Shown one piece after another: positions 25,901-36,772 of a DNA stretch of 61,818 bases; within the stretch, counting starts at the first letter, position 1; every line of letters starts with the position of its first letter. The stretch comes from Priapulus caudatus (Eukaryota; Priapulida; Priapulimorpha; Priapulimorphida; Priapulidae), in contig NW_014577197.1 of NCBI RefSeq assembly GCF_000485595.1, positions 105,890 through 167,707 of the forward strand. The letters are read 5' to 3'. The translations under genes were made by a program, and so were the position numbers. The notes under the pieces are model-generated. The model was not told the origin of the DNA. It was given only the letters and a program-made list of their open reading frames with translations, and searched no databases.

Positions 25901-28900
25901 GAGGTGTCATCAGAGGCGTGTGCATGCCAGGGTTTCTTATACATAAGAGGCACAGTGGCGCACCGCCGTTGTCAAATTTAACATCGCCGTTGTGAAAATG
26001 TTCCTGTATTTACCCGCCGTTGTCAAAATAGTGTCAACCCAAAAATAAATAGATCACCACGTGCTTCTGGCATATTTAGATTGCCATGTGCGTTTATTAG
26101 GTCATGTAACACGGGGTCTACACTTTTCCTACGGCACGCCTTTGAATCCATCATGCGCATTTTTCCCCCAAACTGGCCATTACCTCCTTTGTCTAAATTT
26201 CCCTCAGAAGAAACCCTGCATGCATGCATGTGCGAAATCACCTCACAAAATGCATTATCACTATTAGATGCTTTTGCAAATTGCTCTAATGAGATCCTCT
26301 GGCAAAAGAACATGTATCGCCTTGGACTAGACTCGCGTTGTAGCGATTCACGATGACGATGCATATATGCTGCAGAAAGCCAGTCACGGTGCCTGCACGT
26401 GGGGTTTTGAGCAGTTTTGATTATAGGTTATTGTATAATCGTATAATCGTATAACCATGAACGTAATAGAAACTACTGTAGTCGCCAAATAGTTGCTGTA
26501 CACCGGATACTGACGACATACCTTAAGTTCAGGTTTGGAGTGTATCCGTTATATCTGCCTATACATACGCATGCACGCACACACACAATAATGTGTGAAG
26601 TATGTGTGGCTGTGTAAATACACTAGGTTTAAGACTCTGAAGACGCTTAGCTTTTTTTTAAATTCGTGATAATATTTCAATATCCACCATGAAGCCAGTC
26701 CAGGAGCAAGGTTCAAATGTGACGTGTGAAACTAATGCATATTGTGATTATATCAGGAGTGTCATCATATTGACTGTCTATATAGACAGTCGTGCTCATC
26801 TCGCATGCGGAAGGTCGGGGTTTTGAATCCCGACCGGGTCATACCAGACTTGAAAATGGTACACACTGCTTCTCTACTTTTCACTCAGCAAATAGAGATA
26901 GAGTGTGGAAAGTTAACTCGCAGTGCTACCGGTGGACTAACTCCCCCCCCCCCCCCCGCTGTAGTATTTACTGTGAAAGCAGAGCTACGTGGCCTCGGGT
27001 TAAAAGGAAACTGAGATAGGCACCGCTCTATGCTTCATATAGGCACGGCCGGGAATTTTTTTTTTATAACATATACCATAGATGCATATACACAGTCTAT
27101 ATTATGACACTCCTGATCATATCAGTATATATATCAATGATTAAAATTGTCTTCTGTGAATTAATTTGATATTGTAGTTATTGCACCAAATTGACTTAAT
27201 TATTTTTGCAATCAGATATTAGGTCTAATAAACCAATAAAGTAAAGTATGTAATTGTTAATCTCATTAGAGGAATATGATGCTTATATACATGCATAAAT
27301 AATGTTCTTCTGATATTACCTTGTACCTAGCAATTTACTTATTTATAACAATATAGATTTACAACGAAATATTTGTGTGTGCGTGCGTGCGTGCGCGCGC
27401 GCACGTGTGTGGTGTGTGTGTGTGTGTGTGCACGCGTGTGCGTGTGTGCGTGTGCGCGCGCATGTGTGTGTTATTTAAAACTGTCTAAATTGCACAGTAC
27501 TTTAAAATGTTTGAATTACAAAAAATCACTTTGTTTCATGCTCGGCTTGGAATTTCGCTCCATCATAGACGTCTGCATTAGCTAAAACAATACCACTTTT
27601 CAGATTCCAATTGTGCTAAAAAAGGTACCTCTACAGAATTCCGATGGGACCACAACATTGAAATGCGGGTTTCGGATAGGAGGCGGCATCGACCAAGACT
27701 ATAAGAAGAGTCCACATGGGTATAAAGATAATGTGCGTAAATTCAATTTGAGCAGAAAATTACATCCTAATGGAGTAATAGTTAATAATTTAGTATTTTA
27801 AGTTTTTTTTTTTTTAAGTATTTGAAAAAGATGCAGCTGCTCTGGACTATTAGGGATTTATGTCCCAGGGTTACAAAATATTCATCGTCCTAATTTTTGG
27901 AAGTGCATGACGTGCCTAGAAATGAAAACGAATGAGCTGTCAGAAGCCTTTTCATTGTGCGTCAGCATCTCCACTGCATGCATGATCCCTATGTGAGTGT
28001 TTGCGCTTTGCAGATGGATAATAATTCATTCAAGTTAAAATTCACACAGAGATGAAATACGGATCGCGCATCCCAGCAGCGCAAAGTTGCTATGATATCA
28101 GTTTGGGGATTTGATAGATTTCCCATGGCTTCCTAAACTTGTAAAGTTAACAGTTCAGCATGTCTAGCTTTCGAGACAGCATTTCAATGTGACAGAGCAA
28201 TGTAGTACGTAGATAGCGTGCATGCATAGATAGACACGTGAATTCCCGTGAGAGTTTACTGTATGGAAGGTTGCAATTTTACATCAATCACCAGAGGTTT
28301 TTTGTCTGGTACGGTAGGGATTGTGGTAGGTAAGGTACTATAACTTATAAGGAATTATTCTATTACTAGTGTGGCTCTGCTATAGATTATGTGTGTGTAT
28401 ATATTTATATATACATATATATATATATCGGGAGTAGATAATAAGGAATACCTATTATCTACTCCTGATATATATACAGGGTTCTCCAAGAGCACTTATA
28501 TATATAGCCTGGCGGCTTACAAGGCTATCGTCGAGCCCCACCATCCTATAATGCACCCGCTACTCTAAATATCATAGCCGCCATGCGAAATATCATAGCC
28601 CCCGGACCCCCCTAGCACGCAAACCGCCTTCGGCGATTTGCACCTATAGGACCGTAAAGGCAGCACCCGCCATGCTATAATGAAAAAGCTTGGAGAACCC
28701 TGATATATATATATATATATAATATAGTAATGCATCATTCTACTTTTTGACATCTATTTTCAATGCCACTTGTACTATTAAAATTTAATGGGCCGAGGCT
28801 CACTGTTACAAAAAGACATCGCTTGGGGTATGAGCAAAAGCATCACTAGTTGTTCGTCTTTCTTCATGATCTAAATTTTTCATAGAACTGTGGGAAGGCT

Positions 28901-30997
28901 TTTATTGCGACCAGGGGGTGTTTTTCTACGTGCATTAGCATAAGTAGTGTTTTCAGACGTTAACAGCAGATATTTAAATCTCGCTAAAATGAGTAAAGTA
29001 ATTTAGGTAATGGAAAAACGAAAAAATGCTTTATAAATTCACATTGTAATGCTGCTTTTTCCACATTAATATTTAAAACAAATATATCAAGTAAATTAGC
29101 AGATTAATTTATGTTTAATTAATAATGAACCTGCCAAATTCCAAAATCTGTCTATCTGTAACTCTCTTCATCTATCAATTTATGACCCATCTATCTATCT
29201 ACATAGTCATTCATCCATCGTTCCGTCCATCCATCCAAACATGCCCATTCACTCATTTTATGTTTGAGTCGATGCAAAAGCCCCTAAAGAGATGAGTGAT
29301 ATCCAGCTTGTCTAATAATTAATTAATGAATTTTAACTATTTGAGTAATATTCTAATCAACGTTTAATACGGATACAACCGTTAATATTTCTTCTGCAGG
29401 GCGTCTACGTCACGTACGTCCAAGAGGACAGCCCAGCGGCGGGGGCCGGTTTACAAACTCATGATAAAATATTGCAGGTACTTATCTAGAGTTAGTTCAT
29501 TAGAATACTTACACGGTGAGCTTGTGAGATTAGCTTTTGTGGGTCGTTAGACGTCCCCGATAGTGTGCGATTGATTTTTCTCGGTTACTGCCGACAGACC
29601 CCGTCAGAATTTACGTATCGGGTAACTGAAACCTAAGTAGGTTTTGAGTCGGCTGTGAGCGTAATTGAAAAATGCTCCTCTCACATGCTGCTACATAGTA
29701 TGAAAAATGTCACGATATAAAAGGGAATATAAATCAATAAAAAAGAGCCAAAATTCAACATTGCCTACGTCTGGTTTATCATCGTGCTGTTCAATCATTT
29801 TCGTCATGGGGCTACTATAATCTATGGTTATTTAATTTTAGGTGCTTGACTGTTAAACTGCAGAAACCATGGCAGTTATTTGTATTTAATTCTATAATGG
29901 GATTATATTGCTGTAAAAACTCACGGAGCAAATTAATTGCGTGATACATCGCTTGGGGCTAATTTGATTAGATTAATTACGTTACGTAACATTTGTATTA
30001 TTATTCATAGGTCAAATGCACGCATGCACAGTGTGTCTGTATATGTGCATGTGCTTCTATACATATTTCAGGACACCATTTATACAATGTATTCTGCATG
30101 CTGTCCACCTTCATATATTCTGAAATATATACCACAGATTTGTCAATCTAATCTAGTGGCGTTGTATGCTCTTGCTCATTGAAATATATGATAGGGGACT
30201 GATATGTGGTTAACTAATTGAATATTCTTCCATGAATATTCATATTGTACAATGCTCATTGCAGTTTTGGTTCACGCGTTTGAACGTCATAAATGATTTT
30301 AGATATAACGGAAGTCTACTTACTATTATGGTATCAGATATGCAATGTGCACCGTGGGTTAACGCGGATGGAGAGTGGCTCGTATATAACTAGTGCGTGC
30401 CCGCCCCTTACACCCATGATGAAACCGTGGATGGTTGTACTGAATTTCATAGTCACGTGTTTAAAAAGTAGTTCACGTACTCCATTAGAAGCTGGTTCTT
30501 GGAACAATGTAACAACGGCGCTAAGCTAAACTTTGTGAGCGTAAAGTGTCTAGGCGTTAGATGCTGGTTTTTGGAACCAAGTAAAAACTGCATTGCGCTA
30601 AACCACGTAAGCGTAAAAGCATCTCTAGTCCTTAGGATTGTTAATGGCCTATTCCGTGTGTCCCACACGCGAACAAATGCATCTCTGAACACTGGAGGCT
30701 CATCTCAATTGAGCGCAGAGGGACTGTTCATGGCTTGACAAAAGATACAAACGAAAATTAGTCTAAAGGCAAGCACGTTCGTTCTAAAGTGTCACGCCGG
30801 TTTTAGTTGCACAGGGGGATTCACTAACGATTTTCCTATTCTAGGCTAAGGAGTGGATATGAGGCGATCCCGTTGCTTCCAAACCTAACCCATTACGTTC
30901 ACGAAATGCGAGGTTGAATAAATAAAACAGGTGTTATGACATACCTAAGACGAATGAATTCTGCTAGTGCTAGCCAGTTTTACTGCATGATAATAAG

Positions 30998-31041
<44 letters not shown>

Positions 31042-32827
31042 TGCCAGGTTCTTGAATAGTGGCTCTCACAGGCTGTGAGTGGCTGTGAACCAAGCCACAT
31101 TACTAATGATTAGTACCTCTTTGAGAGGTGGAGAGGCTTTCATAAGTCACTGGTGAGGAGATAAGCTTTCTCTGCCGCCTTAGCTACAGGTTGCACCTAT
31201 TCTAGCACAGGCATAGCACTCGTTCAGCCTCCCATACCAGGATTACAGTAAATATATTCAAATAATTGAACACCGCATAGCATAACACAATGCAACATAA
31301 CATCTATCGACTTTTGACGCGAATGGGCGTTTATCCATCGTCCAATCTCAGTCTAGCTCAAGTGCAGCCCACCGTTCAACATCAATGACAGCAACAGCAG
31401 CAACAACAACAACAACAACAACAATAAAAACAACAACAACCACAAACAGACAACATCAGTAGATAGGTATTGACGGTAATACAGATATACAGGTATAGAT
31501 GGGTCGATGGCTCACAGGCACTTGGAACGTCTCAATAAAAAATGATAATGGTAAATAAACACGAAATGTATTTACTACCAAAGGCTTAACGTTTCTCTGC
31601 TCTCTTTCACCTATTATTGCCGATAACTTCCTGTAAATGTCGTTCAAATGCTCCACTGCAACACACGACTACACCGCACGCACACCGCTGTGCACAAACA
31701 ACACATATAATATAGCAGGTAGGAAAGCGTGATGCCAAAATTCGCTCGACGCGCGCTTGATTTCACACGATTACAGACCAAATACTCAACCAATCTACTC
31801 CATCTTTGTTGCTTGAAGACCAGTGTTCACTTGTTCGAATTATAACAGTTTTGTTCTTACCTACTCCAGCCAGAGATGTCTCGTGAAATCATTCCCAAAA
31901 TTCCTGAGTGTCTGTTTATACACGAGTAGGCCTAATGGCGGCGCATTGCATGCCGGGATGAGCTGCTGCCGGCCTCCGAGCTCCAGCTCGAGCCCCGCAA
32001 CTCAAACTGGGCGGTGCGATGTAGCTATTGCGTCACACACACGACTATAGTGATTGGTCAAAAGATCGAGTAGCGCAGTTTGGGATTTTCGGATGACAAA
32101 CAGGCACTCGCTCCCATTTACAAAACCGCGGAGTGGGAATTTTGAGAATTATTTCACGAGATGTCTCTGGCTGGAGTAGGTAAGAACAAAAGACAGAGTT
32201 ATAATTCGAACAAGTGAACACTGGTCTTCAAATAGCAACAAAGATGGAGTAGATTGGTTGAGTATTTGTTCTGTAATCGTGGGAAATCAAGCGTGCGTCG
32301 AGCGAATTTTGGCATCGCGCTTTCCTACCTGCTATATTATATGTGTTGTTTGTGCACAGTTTCGTGCGTGCGGTGTAGTCGTGTGTTGCAGAGGAGCATT
32401 TAAACGGCATTTACAGGAAGTAATCGACAATAATAGGCGAAAGAGAGTAGAGAAACATTAAGACTGGTAGTAAATATATTTCGCGATTATTTACCATTAT
32501 TATTTTTTATTGAGACGTTTCAGTTGCCTGTGGTATGGCTTTTCGATGCACGAGTTGGAGCCAACTCGGGTATACGACTGTACATGCAAATCTGACTTAA
32601 CGAGAGAACAGATACCTCGATTAAATCTTTAATAGAACATAAAATTTAATTAATTTAAATAGCCCATGGATACTTCTCTAGCATATTCTTTAATTTTGTT
32701 TACGTATTTTTAGGTAAACGGTTATGACTTCACCATGGTCACGCATAAGAAGGCGGTGGAATACATTCAGAAGTTTGATATCCTAAACATGCTAGTAACG
32801 CGACCAGGAGTCCCACCACTACAGTAG
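18570..32827 (+). CDS. TAX1BP3: TAX1BP3 / TIP-1, single-PDZ adaptor protein
   Basis: TIP-1 is a small cytosolic protein made almost wholly of one PDZ domain. It binds C-terminal peptide motifs and, having no other domain, tends to displace partners from larger scaffolds. Coding exons are 18570-18626, 27604-27732, 29400-29477 and 32714-32827. Junctions are GT-AG, all in phase 0, giving 125 aa (human 124). The peptide-binding loop is LKCGF at residues 38-42, followed by the family signature RIGGGIDQD. Then come GVYVTYVQEDSPAAGAGLQ (residues 63-81, strand/helix A), DKILQVNGYDFTMVTH, and helix-B His99, which sets ligand class. Start: the ATG at 18570 gives MAYES..., matching the MSY-type N-terminus; an in-frame ATG at 18516 would add 18 residues. 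The first intron is ~9 kb and full of transposons. Confidence 0.94.
18828..18901. mobile_element. TAGATACAATAATG-type foldback element with 9-bp duplication
   Basis: A 74 bp near-perfect hairpin running from TAGATACAATAATGTAACCC to its complement. It is flanked by exact GGTGGGTGT copies at 18819-18827 and 18902-18910. The same ends occur at 59348-59430. Confidence 0.88.
19015..19202. mobile_element. Non-autonomous hAT element
   Basis: It starts CAGTGGTTCTTAACCTTTTT, an end known from hAT elements in many animals, and carries CATGGACCCC and GGGTCCGTG inside. It ends GGTTAAGATCCCATG. It is flanked by exact 8-bp copies GTATAGTG at 19007-19014 and 19203-19210. 188 bp, non-coding. It lies in TAX1BP3 intron 1. 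Confidence 0.9.
19828..19930. repeat. (TA)n and (GA)n microsatellite
   Basis: Alternating TA at about 19828-19881 is followed by a GA run at 19882-19914 and a short GATA stretch. Confidence 0.9.
20561..21992 (+). repeat. Dispersed repeat TAGCTCATCTGAC, copy 1
   Basis: The left part (20561-20885) shares TAGCTCATCTGAC, CCGTCCGTGCGTCAACAGTT and TTAACCGCTYGACGTACGGT with 24241-24560. The right part (about 21720-21992) shares AAAACTTTTTT and TTGACCCTAAGAGGAGG with 24585-24830. The two parts are separated by the insertion 20887-21707. Such CCGTCCGT-rich repeats are familiar from invertebrate genomes, but I cannot assign the class. Confidence 0.75.
20887..21707. mobile_element. Element with CAGTGCTCG ends inserted in the repeat
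   Basis: 821 bp bounded by CAGTGCTCGAAAT and TTTCGAGCACTG, and absent from the sister repeat at 24241. The ends resemble hAT termini, but no 8-bp direct duplication is visible (AGCATCAT against ATCATGCT). Inner palindromes such as GTTGTCC/GGACAAC are present. A piece ending GGCTACGCCACTG at ~21547-21559 suggests a further nested element. Confidence 0.6.
24241..24835 (+). repeat. Dispersed repeat TAGCTCATCTGAC, copy 2 (uninterrupted)
   Basis: Collinear with copy 1 (20561-21992) but without the 0.8 kb insertion, so it gives the intact layout. No open frame of note. Confidence 0.75.
24897..24965 (+). mobile_element. tRNA-derived SINE head
   Basis: It shows an A box TAGCCGAACGG and a B box GGATCGAATCC about 35 bp later, the internal polymerase III promoter spacing of a tRNA. 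The ends do not pair into an acceptor stem and a T-rich run follows, so this is a SINE or tRNA relic and not a working tRNA gene. Confidence 0.65.
26751..27117. mobile_element. ATCAGGAGT-type element carrying a tRNA-like segment
   Basis: The inverted ends are TATCAGGAGTGTCATcATAT and ATATTATGACACTCCTGAT. Just inside the left end is the palindrome GACTGTCTATATAGACAGTC, then a tRNA-like stretch with GGTCGGGGTTTTGAATCCC, resembling a B box (26813-26836). A run of 15 or more C is at about 26943-26958. Confidence 0.65.
27373..27470 (+). repeat. (TG)n / (CG)n microsatellite
   Basis: Alternating TG, GC and CA dinucleotides about 130 bp upstream of TAX1BP3 exon 2. The cysteine/valine/arginine open frame across it is an artefact. 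Confidence 0.85.
28431..28470. repeat. Short hairpin with ACTCCTGAT end
   Basis: GGAGTAGATAATAAGG pairs with CCTATTATCTACTCC, leaving almost no loop. The outer motif matches the ATCAGGAGT group at 26751, 38668 and 54824. Confidence 0.7.
28477..28702. mobile_element. hAT-like MITE
   Basis: 226 bp with 14-bp perfect inverted ends CAGGGTTCTCCAAG and CTTGGAGAACCCTG. It sits in a TA run, so a target duplication cannot be told from the microsatellite. Internal GGCGGCTT and CATAGCC units; no coding content. Confidence 0.75.
30490..30620 (+). repeat. Imperfect ~80 bp tandem duplication
   Basis: GCTGGTTCTTGGAACAATGT... at ~30490 recurs as GCTGGTTTTTGGAACCAAGT... at ~30563, each ending in a GTGAGCGTAAA-like string. 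It lies in TAX1BP3 intron 3. Confidence 0.6.
31002..31442. repeat. (TA)n and (CAA)n microsatellites
   Basis: TA run at about 31002-31035 and an imperfect CAA run at about 31392-31440, with non-repetitive sequence between. Confidence 0.85.
31514..32531. mobile_element. ACAGGCACTT long-TIR element, copy 2 (MULE-like)
   Basis: 1018 bp with arms of about 400 bp. It starts ACAGGCACTTGGAACG and ends ...CAGTTGCCTGT. The shared arm sequence continues inward through GGTAGGAAAGC and ACCAGTGTTCACTTGTTCGA to GAGATGTCTCTGGCTGGAG before a ~200 bp centre. Flanks TCGATGGCTC and GGTATGGCTT agree at 6 of 10 positions, fitting an aged 10-bp duplication. It ends 182 bp before the last TAX1BP3 exon. Confidence 0.85.
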
Positions 32828-33084
32828 CACCATCTGGCAGCAGACTTTTGTAACGTTTGGGCACTGACTAAAAATACCTATGTTATTTTTTGTCAGTGAT
32901 TTGGGTAAACAAAGTTGTTGTGCATATTTACTTGAATATAGAAAAAGATTAGCAAGCGAAATTTATTGGCATGCACATTACTTGGTGTATATTGCATGTT
33001 CAAAGTTAAAATGTATTTTATAATTATTGAATATCTAACATTTTACTTAATGTAGCGAATCGATGTGGAAGTTGTGATCACTGT

Positions 33085-33762
33085 TTATAATCGTAATTTT
33101 GTTAGGTGTAAAATATTAATCGTACAGCTGATAGCTTGTGAGCCTGTAGCTGCCTTGTAGCTTGCTATAGCCATGCCAACAGATATAAGTGGCTGTACGG
33201 TATTGGAACCAAGCGCCTGGGTCTGTAAATGAAAGTGGACCAATTTGTTTTGTTACAGAGTATTTTTCTGTCCCCTGGATTTGATATATTGTTGTCATCA
33301 GTGTACGTTTATTACGTATCGGTGCACGGCTTTGCTGAATATCCACGCGTACGTGTTTTGCCCATTTTAGGTGGTCATGGTGCCTTGTGGAGGTTGTATC
33401 TTGTTTATATTATAGACACTTTCGAAAAAAAATCGAGGCAAAATCAAATGATAACTTTGGCAATTCACTGTGAGCTCAACCAGCAAGGCTCTGCTGCCCC
33501 TTTTCATAATAATATTAATTAATATGTACTTGTTTTTATATCAGGCCTAATGTTGTAGGCCTAAATCGCACGCGAATCGTTCTAAAAAAATAATGCTTAC
33601 AAATATGGTATGCTTCAGTTTGTCAATGTATGACTCTGCAGTGAAATTTTCGATGGATTCTTGTAAATTGAGATTATTTATTTTGAGCAATCCGTGTTGT
33701 GCCCATGCCATGTAACCACGCACAGAGACAGCTAGAGCTGTGGCGACCAGACGATAAGCCAT
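33085..33762 (-). CDS. Unrecognised two-exon gene, 99 aa
   Basis: Exon 1 is 33601-33762 (54 codons) and exon 2 is 33085-33222 (45 codons plus stop). The 378 bp intron has a strong donor (TTT then GTAAGC) and an acceptor TTTACAG, both in phase 0, and the joined frame is open throughout. The product begins MAYRLVATALAVSVRGYMAW, has a weakly hydrophobic N-terminus that could be a targeting signal, then a polar middle (QESIENFTAESYIDKLKH) and an Ala/Ser/Ile-rich C-terminal part with QPLISVGMAIASYKAATGS. The frame stays open 19 codons upstream of the ATG, and an AG lies right before it (GCACAG), so exon 1 might be internal to a longer gene. It is tail to tail with TAX1BP3, stops 257 bp apart. Function unknown. 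Confidence 0.42.
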
Positions 33763-33959
33763 CTGTGCTGTGGCGGATGCAGAATCGAAATGCGAATCAT
33801 TAGATTGTGATTTGGACTTTTATTGTCGATGTGCAGGTTTGTGTTGTGTGAACTCCCCCCCCCCCACGCCATGCTATGTTTAGTAAGTTGACTCCTTCAC
33901 GCTAGGTCTGGTAACTCAACTCCCTTGTGTTATGCCTAGTCCAGGCCCGTAGCCAGAAC

Positions 33960-34075
33960 TCCTTAACCCTAACCATATCAGATAGTTACCAGGGTACGTT
34001 CCGATATATCGAACCGTACCCAGTGTACCCTCCGATAGTACCCTGGGGTACATAGACCCTATGAGCTGTAGGCAC
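33960..34075. mobile_element. GGGTCTATG foldback family, partial copy
   Basis: It contains TTAACCCTAACCATATCAGA, CCAGGGTACGTTCCGATATA and the right end GTACATAGACCCTATGAGC. The left end is missing. Matches the right half of 38827-39179. Confidence 0.75.
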
Positions 34076-34088
34076 AGTCAATAATGCA

Positions 34089-34231
34089 CGAAGGGTCGTT
34101 GTCGTATAATGGCGTATAATATGTACCCGAGGTAACTATTTGATAAGGTTAGGGTGTTAGGGCTAGGGAGTAGGCGTAGGCGACATACTCGCCGACACCT
34201 CGGATACTACATATACGACAACGACCCCTTC
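34089..34231. mobile_element. Element with AAGGGGTCGTTGTCG ends and a borrowed core
   Basis: The inverted ends are GAAGGGTCGTTGTCGTATA and TATACGACAACGACCCCTT. The centre (GGTAACTATTTGATAAGGTTAGGGTG...GGGAGTAGGCGTAGGCGA) is the same as the centre of the GGGTCTATG family, although the ends are unrelated. Confidence 0.75.
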
Positions 34232-34522
34232 AGCGTCACTGAATACATCAGCACGTTTTCTTCACTATCATTACTTATCATTATCATTACGCTACTCGCA
34301 TTGTGATCTTTAGTGTTCCGGTATTCTGCCTTCGTTTTCTTCAGCTCCTCTCTGCATGCGTTGAGATTCCGATTATATACCAGTAACCATAGATATAGAA
34401 TTTCAGATTCTGTATTTTATATCTATGATTACACTTCAAATCGGCTATTTTCAGCCAACGGAAACATGCATGATTATACACATTCCTACGTGTGCCTTCC
34501 AGTTCCAATGCATTCTGGATGC

Positions 34523-34813
34523 AACATGTTCTGCTTGCATCTATGACAAATACGACATACGCATATACGCGCTCCTATGACATTATTTGTCATAGGAAGA
34601 TTCTTCCTATGACAAATATTGGCGAGTCAACTTCGTTCCGCTTTACAGCTGAAATTCACTGCTTGCGTTCATAATAGCGCTCCTAAACGCCTATGATGCG
34701 CACAACACATACAACTATATTTGTCATAGGAAGAATCTTCCTATGACAAATAATGTCGTAGGAGAGCGTATATGCGTATGTCGTATTTGTCATAGATGCT
34801 AGTAGAACATGTT
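34523..34813. mobile_element. Foldback element, ~80 bp arms
   Basis: AACATGTTCTGCTTGCATC... is mirrored by ...GATGCTAGTAGAACATGTT. The arms include TATGACAAATACGACATACG and the repeated hairpin TTTGTCATAGGAAGA/TCTTCCTATGACAAA on both sides, so smaller palindromes sit within each arm. The centre is ~90 bp and non-coding. Confidence 0.85.
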
Positions 34814-34973
34814 GGTGGATAGAATCTTCTGACCAAATTATAACCATACTTATTACCTTGTCCGTCGTCGTCCCAGTTACTACTCCTATTTGCCAATATA
34901 TGAATGAAGTTGTTAACGGTACACACTGGTGAGTTAAAAATCAAAAATTGTGCAGACAATTTCAAACTGGCAC

Positions 34974-35368
34974 CACTGGCAGTTCCAACAAATCAGTAAA
35001 AATAAAAATAATGTTTAATAAATCTTATTGCACCACTAATAACTCTCCTATCTGCGGTAATAAACAACTCCTCACAAAAGCCTAACGTCGGCGCGAATGC
35101 TGACTCTCTGCACTACGCTGCGTTACTGCCCATACATAATCCTATGCACCTATAAGATTATCAGGATTACCTAGGTATTTATTAGCTCTTAGGATTATGT
35201 ATGGGGAGTAACGCAGCGTAGTGCAGAGAGTCAGCATTCGCGCCGACGTTAGTCTTTTCTTTTGCAGTGAGGAGTTGTTTATTACCGCAGATAGGAGAGT
35301 TATTAGTGGTGCAATAAGATTGATTATACATTATTTTTATTTTTACTGATTTGTTGGAACTGCCAGTG
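34974..35368. mobile_element. Foldback element, ~180 bp arms
   Basis: CACTGGCAGTTCCAACAAAT is mirrored by ATTTGTTGGAACTGCCAGTG. The arms continue through TAATAACTCTCCTATCTGCG and AGCGTAGTGCAGAGAGTCAG to a short centre near 35160-35180. The two arms are almost the same apart from short gaps. No coding content; any open frames are mirror images. Confidence 0.88.
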
Positions 35369-35374
35369 ACGCTC

Positions 35375-35612
35375 ACTCATAGGGTCTATGTCCCCCAGGG
35401 TACTGCCGGAACGTACCCTGGGTACGGTCCGGTATACCGGAACGTACCCTGGTAACTATCTGATATGGTTAGGGTTTAAGGGTTAGGGTTAGGGAGTAGG
35501 CGTAAGCGACTCCCTAGACTCGTTTGTGGAGTAGGCGAGGTACGGTCCGGCATATTAGATAGTACCAGGGTACGTTCCGGCAGTACCCTGGGGGACATAG
35601 ACCCTCTCAGCC
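35375..35612. mobile_element. GGGTCTATG foldback family, near-complete copy
   Basis: TAGGGTCTATGTCCCCCAGG at left and the complement ending AGACCCTCTCAGC at right. The core has TAACTATCTGATATGGTTAG, TTAGGG repeats, GGGAGTAGGCGTAAGCGACT and GGTACGGTCCGGCATATTAG. It abuts the preceding foldback element. Confidence 0.85.
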
Positions 35613-36665
35613 CTAGAGCTGCTGAATACGGCCATACTGATGAAAGCTTTTCGCGTCGGTCCCTCACGCGATCGTAACTGCGACAGCCCTGCTGGCATTC
35701 TCTTTATCGGTGAATCGGGTCGATAGTAAGCTCTGTGTCGGCACTGTGGTGGCGAGCATGCGCTCAGCGCGAGTAGGAAATTGGCAGCGTATGGTCTGAG
35801 GGAGGATGAAGTTGGATCAGGCCTTTTTCTCAGCGTGCGATACACACGGAGATCAGGGTTGCCTTGCGTTGGAAGAAGCCGTGTAGTGGGTACGGCTGCC
35901 ATGTTAGCTCGTAGCATTTTCTAGAATCGCGAACATTTGTACGTAGCTAGTCGCTAAGCGTCTGCGTGCAGCAGGGACATTTTTACGGAATCAAATTATT
36001 TTTTAGATTGGAATAATTGAAAGCTAATAATACCACCCTATCTCGTCTGTTTCGTCGTCCGTCTCGTTTGTGTGTGGTGAAATGATGATTGCGGTATCTT
36101 TTAAAATTGTGACAGTTGGGTTTCTCAATAATTAGTATGTACATCATTATGCAGATTATATTATGAGGCTGTATTATTATGTAATTATGATTATTAATCA
36201 TTTTTAATTATAATAATGAATAATTATTAATAATTTGTGTGTACGTCATTATGCAGATTATATATATGAACAGGGTTATAATCGTAATTATTCAATTGTG
36301 ATTTTAGGATTTACTTAAAACCTAGCATTGCCAAAACCGTGCAAGGTAAAAAATTTATTGACAAATGACCCATTATATTTAACTCAACATTCAAACTTGT
36401 ATACAATCAAAGTGAAAATTACTTTTGCACGTACATATGGCTTCCTCATGAAAGTTCCACGAGACACAATGATGAAAATGGTGGGAGGTTTTGGTAACAT
36501 GGTGTAATCACTGTCAACACAGTGACCATCTAGTTTATTGCGCCTCATTTTAGTGCTCATTCGCGAGCTGTGCATCAAACTTTTAATTAACATTTCCTCA
36601 GTAACGAATCCTCACCCACCTCAAAAAATCGGCGAGATAAGTAGTTCCGACATCATAACGTTGCT

Positions 36666-36772
36666 GTGCTGACATTGGAGCAATGGCATTGCTGCAGAGC
36701 AATGGCATTGCTGCAGAGCAATGGCATTGCTTGGAGCAATGGCATTGCAGTGCTGACATTGGAGCAATGGCA
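36666..36772 (+). repeat. GAGCAATGGCATTGCTGCA tandem repeat
   Basis: About four imperfect copies of a ~21 bp unit built on the palindrome CAATGGCATTG. The left and right edges share TGCTGACATTGGAGCAATGG. Open frames on both strands follow from the symmetry. Confidence 0.8.

Noticed and set aside
35643-35917. Minus-strand ORF starting MLRANMAAVPTTRLLPTQG
   Set aside because: It could be a first exon with a mitochondrial-like N-terminus, but a donor at GCGTGAGG gives the wrong phase for the exon at 33601-33762 and I know no homologue.
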